The notes under the pieces are model-generated. The model had not been told where the DNA came from. It searched no databases and saw nothing but the letters and a program-made list of their open reading frames with translations. The position numbers and the translations under genes were made by a program. This document shows positions 50,023 to 61,314 of a stretch of DNA of 64,000 bases, in pieces. Source of the DNA: Diphasiastrum complanatum (lineage: Eukaryota > Streptophyta > Lycopodiopsida > Lycopodiales > Lycopodiaceae); contig CM055104.1 in NCBI GenBank assembly GCA_029204225.1, positions 40,825,929 to 40,889,928 of the forward strand, read 5' to 3'. How positions within the stretch are numbered: the stretch's first letter is position 1; the number at the start of each line of letters is the position of its first letter.

Positions 50023-52259
50023 GTAATGTCTATAGTGCTTTGTCCTTAATTTTTCAACAATGAAGTGTATAATCTTATGCTTAGAATACATCTTTGTATT
50101 GATTCTTTTAAGCCATTGTCATAACTAGAGAGCTTTGAAAAGTGGGCATAGAAAGGTTATGTCATTATGTATTCATCCTTAATCTGATCAATCGTACAAC
50201 ATAATATAAGGATAAGCTTTGTAATCTAATATGTTATTGTTATGTTTGCGTCTGGTTCAAAGGATTTGGAATAATTCTTGACGTGGATATACGGTACTCT
50301 AGTGTACGAGTTTATTAAATATGCCTCGTCATTCCGAACCATGCTAGAAATTTAATTAATAACCTTGTGAGGGCCCAGGCACTCCAATTACGACATGTGG
50401 AGAAGTGCATGGTGATTGACAATTTTTATGCATGCTGAGGAGATCAAAAGCAAATGAGTGTGGATTTAGTGAAGATCAGGGTCCTGGAAGGAATATTCTT
50501 AGGCTCCAGGGGTCTATATATACCTACAAGAACTCGCCTTCCTCCACTTCCAGATTCCAGTTTTTAGTTTCCAGAAACCTCTCCTCTGCTATATTTAGTC
50601 AATGTGGCTCGGGGGTGAAGCTAATTGGGGTTTGACTTTCAGTTTTTTACTTGGTTGGGTGGTTTGGCTCCACTCCACTCCTTTTGGTAGCAGGATCTTA
50701 AGGATCTACACTTGGTGATCTTTATAGTTATATATATTATATAATAACCATAGTCCCTAGACGACATGATTCTTAGAGGGCATGAAAAATATGATACATG
50801 GAACTTGGTTATGTTATGTAACTTCTCTTAAGAGTAACCTTACCTTGGATTCAAACCTGCACTCTGCGTGTATTCTAGAACGACGAGCAAAGTTTTCTCT
50901 AGCCCTCATTCTTTCGATCATTGATCCACCACATTCCTCTAGCTCATTCATTGTCCAACCATCTCTCAATTGAAAGAATGCTAATCTAGAAGCTTGCTAC
51001 TGCACCATTGCTCCCCCACCCACCTCCCCTTTCCCTATCACTATCTCGTTGGCTCTGTTTTTACCTCATTGCTGTCCCACCTTTTCCCATTTGTTCAAAA
51101 ATCGCTACCCTACCAGCTCCTCATTCCTTGCTCACTGCCCCACACAACTCAAACCTCAATACTCTCCCTTGAAAGAACATCCATGCATGTTATACATGTG
51201 GAAACCAAAATCCTAAATTTGAGTGCTATGGTAGGTCCATCCATCCTTCTTGCTTTTGCAACTACAACTATGCGCATTATACCACCAACATCCAATCATA
51301 AAACATCACATCACCTCATCGTTGGAGGAGAAGAGGAAGGAGACAGAGACAACTTGAGGAAAAGCTAGAAATTTTCAAATGGCATCACTCGCATAAGAAT
51401 ACAAAAGATTTATATTGTGGGAGCTGCGTAGAATGTCATACTAGAGCCTCTATATCTACAACATTGTGATGGAATTGGCCTTGTATGGGAACCATGTGTG
51501 CCTTGATTATTTTTTGATACTTGTGAAATATGTAGACCTTGTAGTAGTTGTATAGTTTTAAGTTTCTATGGACGACATGACATGGTTTTATTTCCACCCA
51601 AATCTCATGACTGTCTTTTGCCCTAGAATTTCTTGAAGCTTCCCTTCCCTTTCAAATTCGCTATCCTCTTCTTAGATTGACTCATAAAGTGTTGGACTTT
51701 GTTGCAATAGTAAACGCTTCGCCTCCTTAGAAAAAATAGTCAAAATTTTACTTGCCATGTATGAGATTTCATGCCATTGAACTTCTCAAGTTGAATTTGT
51801 GATTCCTTAATTTGATATCACAAAAAGTAGCTCATTTTCATGAAAATCCACACCCTTCCCCACCCCCTCTTTTATCAATGCATAGTTTTCAAGTTATAGC
51901 AATTAACCTAAAACTTGAATATAGTGAGAACTAGATGCTCAAATCTTTAGCCATTTTTCTTGGACTCGAACTTTTAAATAGCTAGGAAAGTTGCTTATGA
52001 AGGATACAAATTTTAATTCGAACGGCTGACCCACCACTAATCTGCTTGAAACAAAATTTCAATCTGAAATATATTGAACTTAACAGCTCCATTAAAAAAA
52101 TTACAAAAAAAAAAAACACACCAACAAAACTCGATGAAAACAAGTTTTGAAGGGCTTGAAGGCTGAAATTAAAGTTTTGGCACTTCACTGAAGGTCTAAA
52201 CAATATCACTTCAATTTGAAATTTTGCTGCACTTTACTAGCCTTCATAGTTCAGAAAAC
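50023..52259. other. No gene recognised; possible old LTR at 50360-50720
   Basis: TGTGAGGGCCC at about 50367, a TATA-like ctatatatacc at 50513-50523 and a leader-like stretch suggest a solo LTR, unproven. No exon continuing IFT70 (next expected motif after EGDFAG, then a Leu-rich TPR) was seen. Confidence 0.35.
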
Positions 52260-52887
52260 CTCACCTTTCAAACTTCAACAAGACTAAGAGCAATAATGAG
52301 TCTTCACTTTGAAGTTGTCCCTTGAAGTATTCCAAATTGTAATGTACCTTCAATAGGCCTTGCTACCCTCTTTGCAGAGTGACCTTGCTTAGGCTTAGCC
52401 ATAAATTGACTAACCATACTAACAACATATGCATTATATGTAGAAGTTAAATAGATCAAGCTTCCAACAAGCTGTCTATATAATGATTCATCTACATCTT
52501 GATCTTCCTTAACTTTAGTAAGCTTACATCCATTATCATATGATGTAGATACAGGATTGCAATCTGACATATTAAAAGATTGAGAAATGAAAAGACCATG
52601 TTCCTTTCTCCACACCTCAATCCCAAGGAAGTATTTTAGTGACCCAAAATCTTTCATATTAGACTCTGATGAGGGATCTTAATATCCCAAATCAAACCCC
52701 TATCCAACCTTTCTCCAAACTTGTGTTGACAAGATCATCCACATACATTACTACAATAATAATATGACGATCCCTAACCAAAACATAAAGTGTAGGCTCT
52801 GGACTACTCCTTTGAAAATCAATCTCCTCAAAGTATCTATCAATCCTCGTGTACCATGCCCCTGGGGTGCTTGCTTAAGTTCGTACC
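52260..52887 (-). mobile_element. Ty1/copia reverse transcriptase, 3' part, split by the gypsy insertion
   Basis: Reading leftwards: LKQAPG near 52870-52855, YTRIDRYFEEIDF, YVLVRDRHIIIVVMYVDDLV (52790-52735, YVDD box intact), FGSLKYFLGIEVWRKEHGLF (52650-52590) and LYRQLVGSLIYLT (52480-52440). Frame breaks show it is old. Its upstream portion continues on the far side of the gypsy element (59104-59165). Confidence 0.8.
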
Positions 52888-52892
52888 TTGTC

Positions 52893-53250
52893 TGTTACGA
52901 GCTCGTAACCAGTGCCGAACCCTAGAGAACACAGATAGGTCAGATACCACAGTCAGGGTCGTGTCCAGCGTACATGACCAACAGGGCAAGACAGTGTGAG
53001 TAGTGTGCCCCAGCACGGTCCATAGCCATGGCGGGCCTAACACAGCCTAGGGACCCTGTCAGCAGGATAGGGCCCCCAGTTGGGTCCCGACGTGCAGTCG
53101 GCCACGTCAGTGCCACGTGGCCGACACTTGGCAGTAGCATGCTACCAGTCCTCACACTGGGCTAGGAGGGGCTTACTCTATATCAGGGAGTAGGCAAGGT
53201 TGGGTGGATCAGTTAGTGTTTGCCCTACTGTGGTGTTAGGATCTATTACA
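52893..53250 (+). repeat. 5' LTR
   Basis: 358 bp, TGTTACGAGC...CTATTACA. It opens with a perfect 16-bp palindrome (GTTACGAGCTCGTAAC, 52894-52909). A stem with 11-bp arms centred on a CACGTG lies at 53097-53125. TATA-like ctctatatca lies at 53176-53185, and a transcription start would follow it. Confidence 0.97.
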
Positions 53251-53251
53251 C

Positions 53252-53264
53252 TGGTATCAGAGCC
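53252..53264 (+). promoter_or_regulatory. Primer binding site, initiator tRNA-Met type
   Basis: TGGTATCAGAGCC one base after the 5' LTR, the usual plant primer site complementary to the 3' end of tRNA-iMet. Confidence 0.95.
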
Positions 53265-53941
53265 ATCTCCATCCTAGGGAGTTCAGGACAGTAGTAGAGA
53301 AAGCTATCAGAAGATAGGAAGTGTTTCTCAGATTCTCAGAGAGGAATAGAGGAGGAGGATCGCTGTAGGAGAAGCCTTCAAACTTCTGATTTCCACTGAG
53401 AAATCACAGTAGCAAGGAGTCAGATTCCAAGTGTAGGTAACTCGCTGAAAAAACAGCTGTTTCCCACTGAGTTGAGAGGATTCTCTATAGTTTTCCCAGC
53501 GAAATTAGAGTAGGAAGAAGCCAGCACCTCCATCGCTGTACAGTCAGAGACCTACATCCGATTTCCAGGGAAAAAGTTACTGGTTCTCAACGAGTTTGAA
53601 GCCAAAAAGGAGCAGGGCCAGCGCTGCCAGTACTTCTGAAAATCTGGTTTTTCAACAAGTTTTTGGGCCCCAACGTCAGAGATTTGGAGCAAGAGAATTC
53701 CTATCAGACCAGCGAGCTACTATCATCAAAAAACCGGGAAATTTAGCACCGTTTTGAAGCTTCAAACTGGCATTTTTCGGAACAGCAGGTCTGAAATTTT
53801 GGGGAAAAGAGCTGAAAGGGTTCCTCTTCATTCTTTCTTTGGAAGTACAGTCCTCAGAAACAGCTAAGTCATCTTTCCTTTCCCTTGTACAGTTGTAAAT
53901 TAGTCTTTTAGAGTTAAGGTAGCTCTCTTTCAGTTTCGAAG

Positions 53942-55519
53942 ATGACCACTCCTCAGGGACCTGATCAACCCCAGGAGAGAGGCTTCGACGAACTTGAAAC
54001 AGAAGCCTTGGCTTACAGAAAAGGGAAGGAACCCATGGAAGTAGAAGAACAGGAACAGTTCGCCGAAGAACTTGACGAACTGGTTACCAAGGAGCAGTTC
54101 CTCCAATTGGTAACAGAAGTGGATGAACTGAAGCTGGCATTAGCCAATTTCAAGTCCAGTGTGGACGACTCGTTCGCTGAACTCAAAAACTTGATTTTGA
54201 GCTCCGCGAAAGGAAGACTTCCCTCCACTTCTCAGTTATCCCCTTCTCCACTTCCATCAGTTTCGGGTGAGACTTTACGGTCTCACCCCAATGTTTTTAA
54301 AGATTTAAAGCCTCCTACTTTTAATGGGGAAGAGAAGGATAGAAATGCAGATATTCTACAAACCTTCCTCAGCAAATGGAAGAACATTCATGCTCTTAAA
54401 CAGACCCCTGACCATTTGCAAGCAATTGAGGCCAGTCTTTCTTTAGGGCCTATGGCCTATAAGTGGTGGTTAAATCTCCAGGAGACTGGGCAGACTCCCC
54501 GGTCATGGAAAGCTTTTGAAGAAGCTTTCCTAAGAGAATTTCTACCAGAGAATGAACTTGATAGAGCCTGGGAAGCCTGGGAAAGAACAGTAATGGACAA
54601 GTCCCTCATCCAATATATCTCGCAGTATCGAGAGGCAATTTTAAAGATTAAAAATATGGATGACTATCAAAAAATCAGGGGATTTGTCCGTGGCCTCAAA
54701 GATGAATATAAAGTAGAGGTCCAGAGAAACTCGCCTACTACCCTGGAGCAAGCTCTCAGATATGCTCAAATCTATGATGATTCAGTGGGTAGGAAGAGAG
54801 CGAGACAGCAACCACTTTCTGAGCAGCTTCCTCAGAAAGACTTTCAATTTAAAAAGAAATTTTTAAAAAGAAAGAAAGAAGATAAATTTAAAGGTGAAGC
54901 TCCTCAGAAACGCCCTTCACACATACAGCCCTTAAAACCAGATGATTTTGAGAAAGCCAAACAAGAACGTTTGTGCTTTGTGTGTATGGGCAAGGGACAC
55001 ACAGTCAGACAGTGTCCCAAGGGGCCTTTCACTAAAAAAGATAAGAAAGATAAAAAACAAGTTCATCTTGTTCAGACTGTATGTTTCCCCAGTGACTCGG
55101 CAGCTTCCGAGATCAAAGTGTATCATGAAGATCATGAACACTGTTGCCAGCTGACCTCTGCAATGCTAGCGAGACCCTTCAGCTTTGGGCCGCATGACCT
55201 AGTACGTATGCATGGGAAAGTTGGTAACCAGTTAGTAAGAGTCATGGTTGATGATGGGGCAACCCATAATTTCATCAACCACACCCTGGTTAAAAAGCTT
55301 AAACTACCAGAAGTACCTAGTCAGCATAGGTACATAGTTTCATTAGCTAAGGGTGAAGATAAAAAAATATGGGAAACTATGGTAAGTAAGTTAAATCTTG
55401 GTATTCAGGGGTACCAAGATCAAATAAACTTTCAGATAATGCACCTGGATCGAACAGACATTGTTCTCGGGAGAGATTGGCTCTACAGTTTAGGACCTTC
55501 CCTCCACAGAAACTATTAG
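53942..55519 (+). CDS. Retrotransposon Gag-protease (first part of gag-pol frame)
   Basis: 525 codons. The N-terminal third is acidic with coiled-coil character (EVEEQEQFAEELDELVTKEQ). The capsid domain (about residues 120-280) has FLSKWKNIHALKQTPDHL and WKAFEEAFLREFLP. A basic Lys-rich stretch follows at 305-330. The zinc knuckle C345-x2-C348-x4-H353-x4-C358 (CFVCMGKGHTVRQC) is complete. The retropepsin-like protease has VMVDDGATHNFI at 435-446; the motif reads Asp-Asp-Gly-Ala rather than the commoner Asp-Ser/Thr-Gly-Ala. It ends at LHRNY with TAG at 55517, shortly after the protease flap/GRDWL segment. The downstream pol frame is the same frame, so the frame is interrupted rather than shifted. 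The leader between LTR and ATG is 690 nt. Confidence 0.95.
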   Translation: MTTPQGPDQPQERGFDELETEALAYRKGKEPMEVEEQEQFAEELDELVTKEQFLQLVTEVDELKLALANFKSSVDDSFAELKNLILSSAKGRLPSTSQLSPSPLPSVSGETLRSHPNVFKDLKPPTFNGEEKDRNADILQTFLSKWKNIHALKQTPDHLQAIEASLSLGPMAYKWWLNLQETGQTPRSWKAFEEAFLREFLPENELDRAWEAWERTVMDKSLIQYISQYREAILKIKNMDDYQKIRGFVRGLKDEYKVEVQRNSPTTLEQALRYAQIYDDSVGRKRARQQPLSEQLPQKDFQFKKKFLKRKKEDKFKGEAPQKRPSHIQPLKPDDFEKAKQERLCFVCMGKGHTVRQCPKGPFTKKDKKDKKQVHLVQTVCFPSDSAASEIKVYHEDHEHCCQLTSAMLARPFSFGPHDLVRMHGKVGNQLVRVMVDDGATHNFINHTLVKKLKLPEVPSQHRYIVSLAKGEDKKIWETMVSKLNLGIQGYQDQINFQIMHLDRTDIVLGRDWLYSLGPSLHRNY

Positions 55520-55561
55520 GAGAACACCCTCAGCTTTCAGTATAAAGGCCGAGAGATCCAG

Positions 55562-58500
55562 TTGCATGGGGAGCATGATGTTCCCAACAGCCCTATGGTC
55601 TGCAGTTCAGAGCTCTGTCAGCTAATCGGAGACGAAGACCATCAGGTATTCTTATGTGACTTTCAGTTTATTCCTGAAGTTTCTATTTCCAGTTCTATTC
55701 AACAGAAAATCAGTAAATTAGAAACTTTATTGTCTAAATTTAAAGATGTTTTTCCTGAAGATTTGCCACATGGTTTACCACCTAGCAGAGAGGTAGATCA
55801 TGTAATAAACCTAGTACCAGGTACAGCACCTGTTTCTAAACCTCCGTATCGGGTCAGCCGAACAGAGGATGAAGAAATAACTAGGCAGTTAACAGACTAT
55901 CTTGGGAAAGGCCAAATTCAGACCAGTAGTTCACCATGGGCCTCACCAGTCCTATTGGTGAAAAAGAAAGAGGGGTCTATGCGTGTTTGCGTAGATTACA
56001 GAGCCCTCAATAAAGTCACAATTAAGAATAAATACCCTATGCCTCGGGCAGACGAGTTGTTTGATCAACTCGATGGGGCTAAGTTTTTCAGCAAAATAGA
56101 TCTCAGATCGGGATATCATCAAGTCCGTATAAAATCGGAAGATGTCTCGAAAACAGCTTTTAGGACTCGTCACGGTCATTATGAGTTTAAGGTGATGCCA
56201 TTTGGGCTCACAAATGCTCCAGCTACCTTTATGACCTTGATGAACAGTGTCCTCAGACCATACTTGGGTAAGTTTGTAGTCGTATTTTTAGATGACATCC
56301 TCGTCTACAGCAAAACGAGGAAGGAGCATCTAAAACACCTTAGAAAGGTGTTTCGACTGCTCAAAAAGCATAAGCTTTATGCTAAACAATCCAAGTGTGA
56401 ATTCTTCGTTGAAGAAGTAGCATATTTGGGTCACATTATCTCTTCAGATGGGATTAAGATGGACCCAAATAAGGTTAAAGCCATACTCAGCTGGCTGAGA
56501 CCTCAGAATATTTTGGAACTTCAAATCTTTCTTGGTCTGGCGGGATATTACAGACGATTTGTCAAGGAATATGCTCAGATAGCAGTCCCTATGACAAATC
56601 TCCTTAAGGGGAAGGGAAAGGAGTTCATTTGGGAGTCCGCACAACAGGAGAGCTTTGATGCTCTCAAAACAGCCTTAGCTACAGCACCAGTCTTAAAAGT
56701 CGTCGACCCCAATCAGCCATTTGTGGTCGAAACAGATGCTAGCGACTTTGCAGTAGGCGCTGTGCTAACTCAGGGTGGACGACCAGTTGCGTTCGAGAGT
56801 AAAAAACTCGAGCCAGCTCAGACTAGGTACAGTGCCTATGAAAAGGAACTCTTTTCTATAGTCCATGCCCTTAAGACTTGGAGGCATTATTTGTATGGTG
56901 CCAACTTTGAGGTCCTGACAGACCATGAGAGTCTCAGATACCTTTGCAATCAACCTGAGCTTAGAGGTCGGAAAGCTCGTTGGGCAGAGTTGATGCAAGA
57001 GTTTGACATGTCTATCAGATATAGACGTGGAAAATTCAATACAGTAGCAGATGCCCTTAGCAGAATGCCTATGATAAACGAGCTGAGTTTTACTCAGATT
57101 CGTAATGAGTTACTCGAGTCCTTGAGAGGGAAATGCCAGCATGATGCATTCTTCTCTATTATCTGGAACTCAGTCCAGAACAGACAGTTACAGACTCCAG
57201 AACCAGTTCCCGGGGCTGGTGCCAGTTCATCCAAGAATACGGCAGCTTCCGTTGAGGATGATGATGAGTCCGAGTATACGTCATCAGATGACGTTGAGGA
57301 TTCTGAGCCTGTATCACCCAAGCAAACCCCAGTGGTTGAGGGTCAGTTGACTCAAGGATTCAAATGGAAACAGTATTCCATTCAGGATGAGTACTTGCTC
57401 TATAGAGATAGAGTATGTGTCCCCAATTCAGAGGATTATAGGCAGCAGGTCCTATATGAATGTCATGACAATCCTAGCGCGGGACACCCAAGCATACAGA
57501 AGACCTATGAGCTTCTTCGTAGGCAATTTTTCTGGCCCAGTATGAAAAAGGACGTCCACCAGTATGTAACCAGTTGCCAGAAATGTCAAGTAAATAAAGC
57601 AGAGCGTTTAAAGGCAGGAGGGTTGTTGCATCCCTTAGAAATACCAGCTGGTAAATGGGAGAGTATATCCATGGATTTTATAGTAGGCCTGCCTAAAACC
57701 CAAAAGGGTAATGACGCTATATGGGTCACAGTTGACCGTCTGACCAAAATGGCTCATTTTATTCCGACCAAAACAACTGTTAGAGCTCCAGAGTTAGCGA
57801 GGTTGTTTGTAGACGGGCTATTTAAATTGTACGGTCTACCTTCCGGCATAGTCAGCGACCGGGACAGTAAGTTTACTGGAAATTTTTGGAAGGCAGTATT
57901 CCATCATCTCCATACTAAACTTAATATGAGTACCACCGACCATCCACAGACGGACGGTCAAACAGAAAGGGTAAATCAAGTGCTGGAGGATATGCTTCGT
58001 GCATACGTCAGCAAGAGGCAGACTAATTGGGAGGAGTATCTCTCGATATTAGAGTTTGCTTACAACAGTACCAAACATTCAGCTACGGGATACAGCCCAT
58101 TTATGCTGATGTACGGTTTTCAGCCACGCTCACCCACAGCTGTAGGGTTTAAACAAGAAAAAGTTGAAGCAGCCAGAAACTTTTTAGAAGACCTAAAACA
58201 GATGATAGAACATGCTAAGCGTAGCATTAGACAATCCCAGGATCGAGCCAGGCATTATGCAGATCCACACAGACGGGATGTGCAGTTCTCCACTGGTGAG
58301 AAAGTCTACTTGAGAGTCCCAGTTGACTCTAAAACCCTCAAATCAGGAGTGTGTGCTAAGTTGTCTCCAAGGTATTGTGGTCCCTTTACCATCAGTAGGA
58401 GACTAGGCGAGGTCACCTATGAACTAGAACTCCCACACAGCAGTAAGGTTTTTCCAGTTTTTCATGTAGGTCAGTTACGAAAAGCCTTAACCAGATCAGA

Positions 58501-58729
58501 TAATCTGGTAGGGGACAGTGTTCTAGTTCTCCCATTGGATCCTCAACAACCTCCACATGAACCAGAGGAAATTCTTGATAGTAGAGAGACGCAGACTCGT
58601 CATACTCTATACCGAGAATATCTGGTTAAGTGGAATGATCAGCCTGTTGAGAATGCCACTTGGGAAAGAGGCAGCGTCCTTCGCAAGATTTTTCCAGACT
58701 TTGTCTTAGAGGACCAAGACGGTTCTTAA
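55562..58729 (+). CDS. Retrotransposon Pol: RT, RNase H, integrase, chromodomain
   Basis: 1055 codons from the first ATG after the amber codon; in the intact family this is the continuation of one gag-pol frame. Reverse transcriptase at about 110-300: [12 protein letters not shown] (Asp180) and [11 protein letters not shown] (Asp244, Asp245) complete the triad. RNase H at about 380-510: [12 protein letters not shown] (Asp392), [10 protein letters not shown] and VADALSRM. An acidic Ser-rich linker lies at about 550-595. The integrase zinc finger is near 635-680 (SAGH...CQKCQ). The catalytic D705, D766, E802 have the classic 35-residue D-E spacing ([25 protein letters not shown]). The C-terminal chromodomain at about 995-1050 reads [19 protein letters not shown] and would steer insertion to heterochromatin. 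All catalytic residues are present. Confidence 0.95.
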   Translation: MHGEHDVPNSPMVCSSELCQLIGDEDHQVFLCDFQFIPEVSISSSIQQKISKLETLLSKFKDVFPEDLPHGLPPSREVDHVINLVPGTAPVSKPPYRVSRTEDEEITRQLTDYLGKGQIQTSSSPWASPVLLVKKKEGSMRVCVDYRALNKVTIKNKYPMPRADELFDQLDGAKFFSKIDLRSGYHQVRIKSEDVSKTAFRTRHGHYEFKVMPFGLTNAPATFMTLMNSVLRPYLGKFVVVFLDDILVYSKTRKEHLKHLRKVFRLLKKHKLYAKQSKCEFFVEEVAYLGHIISSDGIKMDPNKVKAILSWLRPQNILELQIFLGLAGYYRRFVKEYAQIAVPMTNLLKGKGKEFIWESAQQESFDALKTALATAPVLKVVDPNQPFVVETDASDFAVGAVLTQGGRPVAFESKKLEPAQTRYSAYEKELFSIVHALKTWRHYLYGANFEVLTDHESLRYLCNQPELRGRKARWAELMQEFDMSIRYRRGKFNTVADALSRMPMINELSFTQIRNELLESLRGKCQHDAFFSIIWNSVQNRQLQTPEPVPGAGASSSKNTAASVEDDDESEYTSSDDVEDSEPVSPKQTPVVEGQLTQGFKWKQYSIQDEYLLYRDRVCVPNSEDYRQQVLYECHDNPSAGHPSIQKTYELLRRQFFWPSMKKDVHQYVTSCQKCQVNKAERLKAGGLLHPLEIPAGKWESISMDFIVGLPKTQKGNDAIWVTVDRLTKMAHFIPTKTTVRAPELARLFVDGLFKLYGLPSGIVSDRDSKFTGNFWKAVFHHLHTKLNMSTTDHPQTDGQTERVNQVLEDMLRAYVSKRQTNWEEYLSILEFAYNSTKHSATGYSPFMLMYGFQPRSPTAVGFKQEKVEAARNFLEDLKQMIEHAKRSIRQSQDRARHYADPHRRDVQFSTGEKVYLRVPVDSKTLKSGVCAKLSPRYCGPFTISRRLGEVTYELELPHSSKVFPVFHVGQLRKALTRSDNLVGDSVLVLPLDPQQPPHEPEEILDSRETQTRHTLYREYLVKWNDQPVENATWERGSVLRKIFPDFVLEDQDGS

Positions 58730-58740
58730 GGGGGAGGGAG
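58728..58740 (+). promoter_or_regulatory. Polypurine tract
   Basis: aagggggagggag directly before the 3' LTR; primes plus-strand synthesis. It overlaps the TAA of the pol frame. Confidence 0.95.
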
Positions 58741-59098
58741 TGTTACGAGCTCGTAACCAGTGCCGAACCCTAGAGAACACAGATAGGTCAGATACCACAG
58801 TCAGGGTCGTGTCCAGCGTACATGACCAACAGGGCAAGACAGTGTGAGTAGTGTGCCCCAGCACGGTCCATAGCCATGGCGGGCCTAACACAGCCTAGGG
58901 ACCCTGTCAGCAGGATAGGGCCCCCAGTTGGGTCCCGACGTGCAGTCGGCCACGTCAGTGCCACGTGGCCGACACTTGGCAGTAGCATGCTACCAGTCCT
59001 CACACTGGGCTAGGAGGGGCTTACTCTATATCAGGGAGTAGGCAAGGTTGGGTGGATCAGTTAGTGTTTGCCCTACTGTGGTGTTAGGATCTATTACA
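58741..59098 (+). repeat. 3' LTR
   Basis: 358 bp. I compared it with 52893-53250 along its length and saw no difference, which indicates a recent insertion. Confidence 0.97.
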
Positions 59099-59103
59099 TT
59101 GTC

Positions 59104-59165
59104 CAACTTGCAAACCTTGTCTTGGTGTCCCTCGACAATTTGCCTCCTTGAAGAGCAGTGATCAG
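59104..59165 (-). mobile_element. Upstream remainder of the split copia RT
   Basis: Leftward translation gives EGHQDKVCKLDK, the copia text that precedes ...LKQAP at 52870. The gypsy element therefore sits inside one older copia reverse transcriptase. Confidence 0.7.
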
Positions 59166-59509
59166 TGAGCTACCTGTAGCAATTACAATTTCACCACAAA
59201 GACTCCTTCATTGCCTCTTGCAGATGAAAAAGCAACCAAAAAGTAATGTTCTTACTAGGAAGATTTGATCTTCTCAAGAAGATCCATGTTATCTTGCTAA
59301 CAAAGCTTTTGTAGCAATTTCCAACCAATAAAAGACTTGATGGTAGCCAAAGTTGGTTCTCCTCCATGTTGACTCCACATGCAATGACTCTTCTTCAACG
59401 ATCCGATTCCACACCTGCAAGATAGAATTCATTGTCAAATCGAATTTAGATATGTGAATCGATTGGGTTTACAGGCGTATAATTATTGCTTGTTTATGTC
59501 TATAGGGAT
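59166..59509. other. No gene recognised
   Basis: AT-rich sequence between two copia pieces; no motif I can assign. Confidence 0.3.
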
Positions 59510-60232
59510 ATGATTACTTCTTGTTTCATTGTCTATGTCATGGCAAGGGAAAGGAAAAGTAGCAAGGGAATTTGGAGAACAATAGTAAATCGAACCAATG
59601 AGAAGATGAAGACAAGGCAAATTCAAACAAGAAAGAAAAAAGCTTTATTTGTGGTAAGCAAGGTCATTACGCAAAGGTACGCTGGAAAAACAAGTTCAAC
59701 AAGAAGAAACAGATAGGAAATTTTGTTGAAGGAGGACTTAACATGAAGTCGAGTGCTTTGGATCTTGGCAATTGTGAATTGTTTTCGGCATCAACATCTT
59801 CATGTGATTTATCAAGGAAAGAAAAATGTTGCTTTATTGATTTAGGATCATCAAAGCATATGACACCATGACGAGATTGACTATCTAGTTTTCAACAACT
59901 AGATGATGGCACAAATGTCAAGTTGGGAGACAATTATACTTACAACATCAAGGGTGTTGGGAAGGTACATATTATATTACCTTCAGGAAAGGTTGGTGAT
60001 ATCAAGGATGGTCTTTATGTACATGGCATAAAGAAGAAATTACTCTCAGTTTCAACAATAGTAAACCAACATATGGTTGATGTGGTAAGAGTGCATTCCT
60101 GAATGGCTTTCTTGAGGAAGAAGTCTATATGGAGCAGTTGAAGGGTTCCGTAGTAGCAAGACAGGAAGACAAGGTTTGCAAGTTGGAAAGGCATTATGTG
60201 GACTTAAGCAAGCACCCAGGGCATGGAGTTAT
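59510..60232 (+). mobile_element. Ty1/copia fragment: zinc knuckle, protease joined to RT
   Basis: Zinc-knuckle text FICGKQGHYAKV near 59645-59680, protease CCFIDLGSSKHMTP near 59830-59870, then DGTNVKLGDNYTYNIKGVGK and GLYVHGIKKKLLSVS (to about 60060). After a short break it reads KSAFLNGFLEEEVYMEQ, EDKVCKL and YGLKQAPRAW-like text to 60232. Pre-integrase and integrase are missing, an internal deletion that joins protease to reverse transcriptase. Confidence 0.75.
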
Positions 60233-61314
60233 GGACTCGACTCATTACATTCGCCACGTCCATTTACATTTACTTTACTTTATGGATAAGCAGGCCTTGG
60301 GCCCTTTTTTGTTCATTATTGACACTTAGACTTTATGGTTGGCCTTGGGCCTTGTTATTCATTATTTAGACATTTGGACATAATACTGGAGAGTGGGGGC
60401 CTTCTTGGAGGGCACACTATTATCCCTCCCAGTTGGGCCCTTTCCATTGGAAGCTTCCTTTTTAGGGCTTCCTTTAGGCTATAAGTAGGCAATATGTGTC
60501 ATTTGTTATTCAGCTGGTGATATTGATCTCGCTCTTTAGTCTCCTTAATCTCTCTTTCCTACTTTCTAGGGTTAAGTCTTGCTTATGTGATGCTTTCATA
60601 GCTTAGCTCTAGATCAGTCATGGTTGTATTCGTAACTTGATGTTAGAGCACTTTCTTGATTGTTGAATTTCAGATCTGATTTTCTGATTGGGCGCCCATT
60701 TTCCTTGCTGATTTTTTTCTCTCTCTTTGCTGAGGGCTTTCATCTCTTTGCTTCAGCAACATTTAGCACAGTTTGGAGGAGGACCAACTCCAATCAGAGC
60801 ATTTTCCTTGGCGGACCTTTAGCAAACAATTAGTGGAAGTACTTCCGCTAGATTTGGCGGCCAGAATTTTTTTTTTGTTTTGGCAGATTATTTCTGGCGC
60901 CTAAGTCCAGCTTGTTTGCAGGCTGTCCAGCGCCCAATTCCCGCATATCTTTCATCCGTTTCTCCTTCCATTTTCAGCCCTCTTTTCACTTTTGTTTGCA
61001 GGTTGTCCAGCCCCTTCGTCACTTTCGTCCGTTTTTGTCTCCGTTTGCAGCCATCTGTTGTTTTGTTATTTCCATTCCATTTTGTAGTTTGTGTTGTCCA
61101 TCGCATTTTTCATTTTGTCTTTCGTTATTTGTTATTAGTTTCCGTTCCATTTGCGTTTCAATTCCATAATTCATTTTCATCGTCGATTTCGTTTTTCACT
61201 TTTTCTTCGTTCTCTACGCTTCATTATGAAAAATAAAAATAAAAACCACCCAAATTATTTGGATCATTGGGTTACATATTCTTTTCCGTTACTTTTAATA
61301 TTTTATTTTTTATC

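Larger units (their letters stand above)
52888..59103 (+). mobile_element. Complete young Ty3/gypsy chromovirus-type retrotransposon with target duplication
   Basis: Bounded by 5-bp duplications TTGTC (52888-52892 and 59099-59103). Two 358-bp LTRs appear identical base for base. A tRNA-Met primer binding site (TGGTATCAGAGCC) is at 53252-53264, gag-protease and pol open frames at 53942-58729, and a polypurine tract (aagggggagggag) at 58728-58740. Domain order gag, protease, RT, RNase H, integrase, chromodomain places it among plant chromoviruses. The only visible damage is one in-frame TAG between protease and RT. The body is distinctly more GC-balanced than its surroundings. Confidence 0.97.

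Noticed and set aside
50994..51368. 124-residue open frame, + strand
   Set aside because: No recognisable domain, biased composition, no family resemblance; treated as chance.
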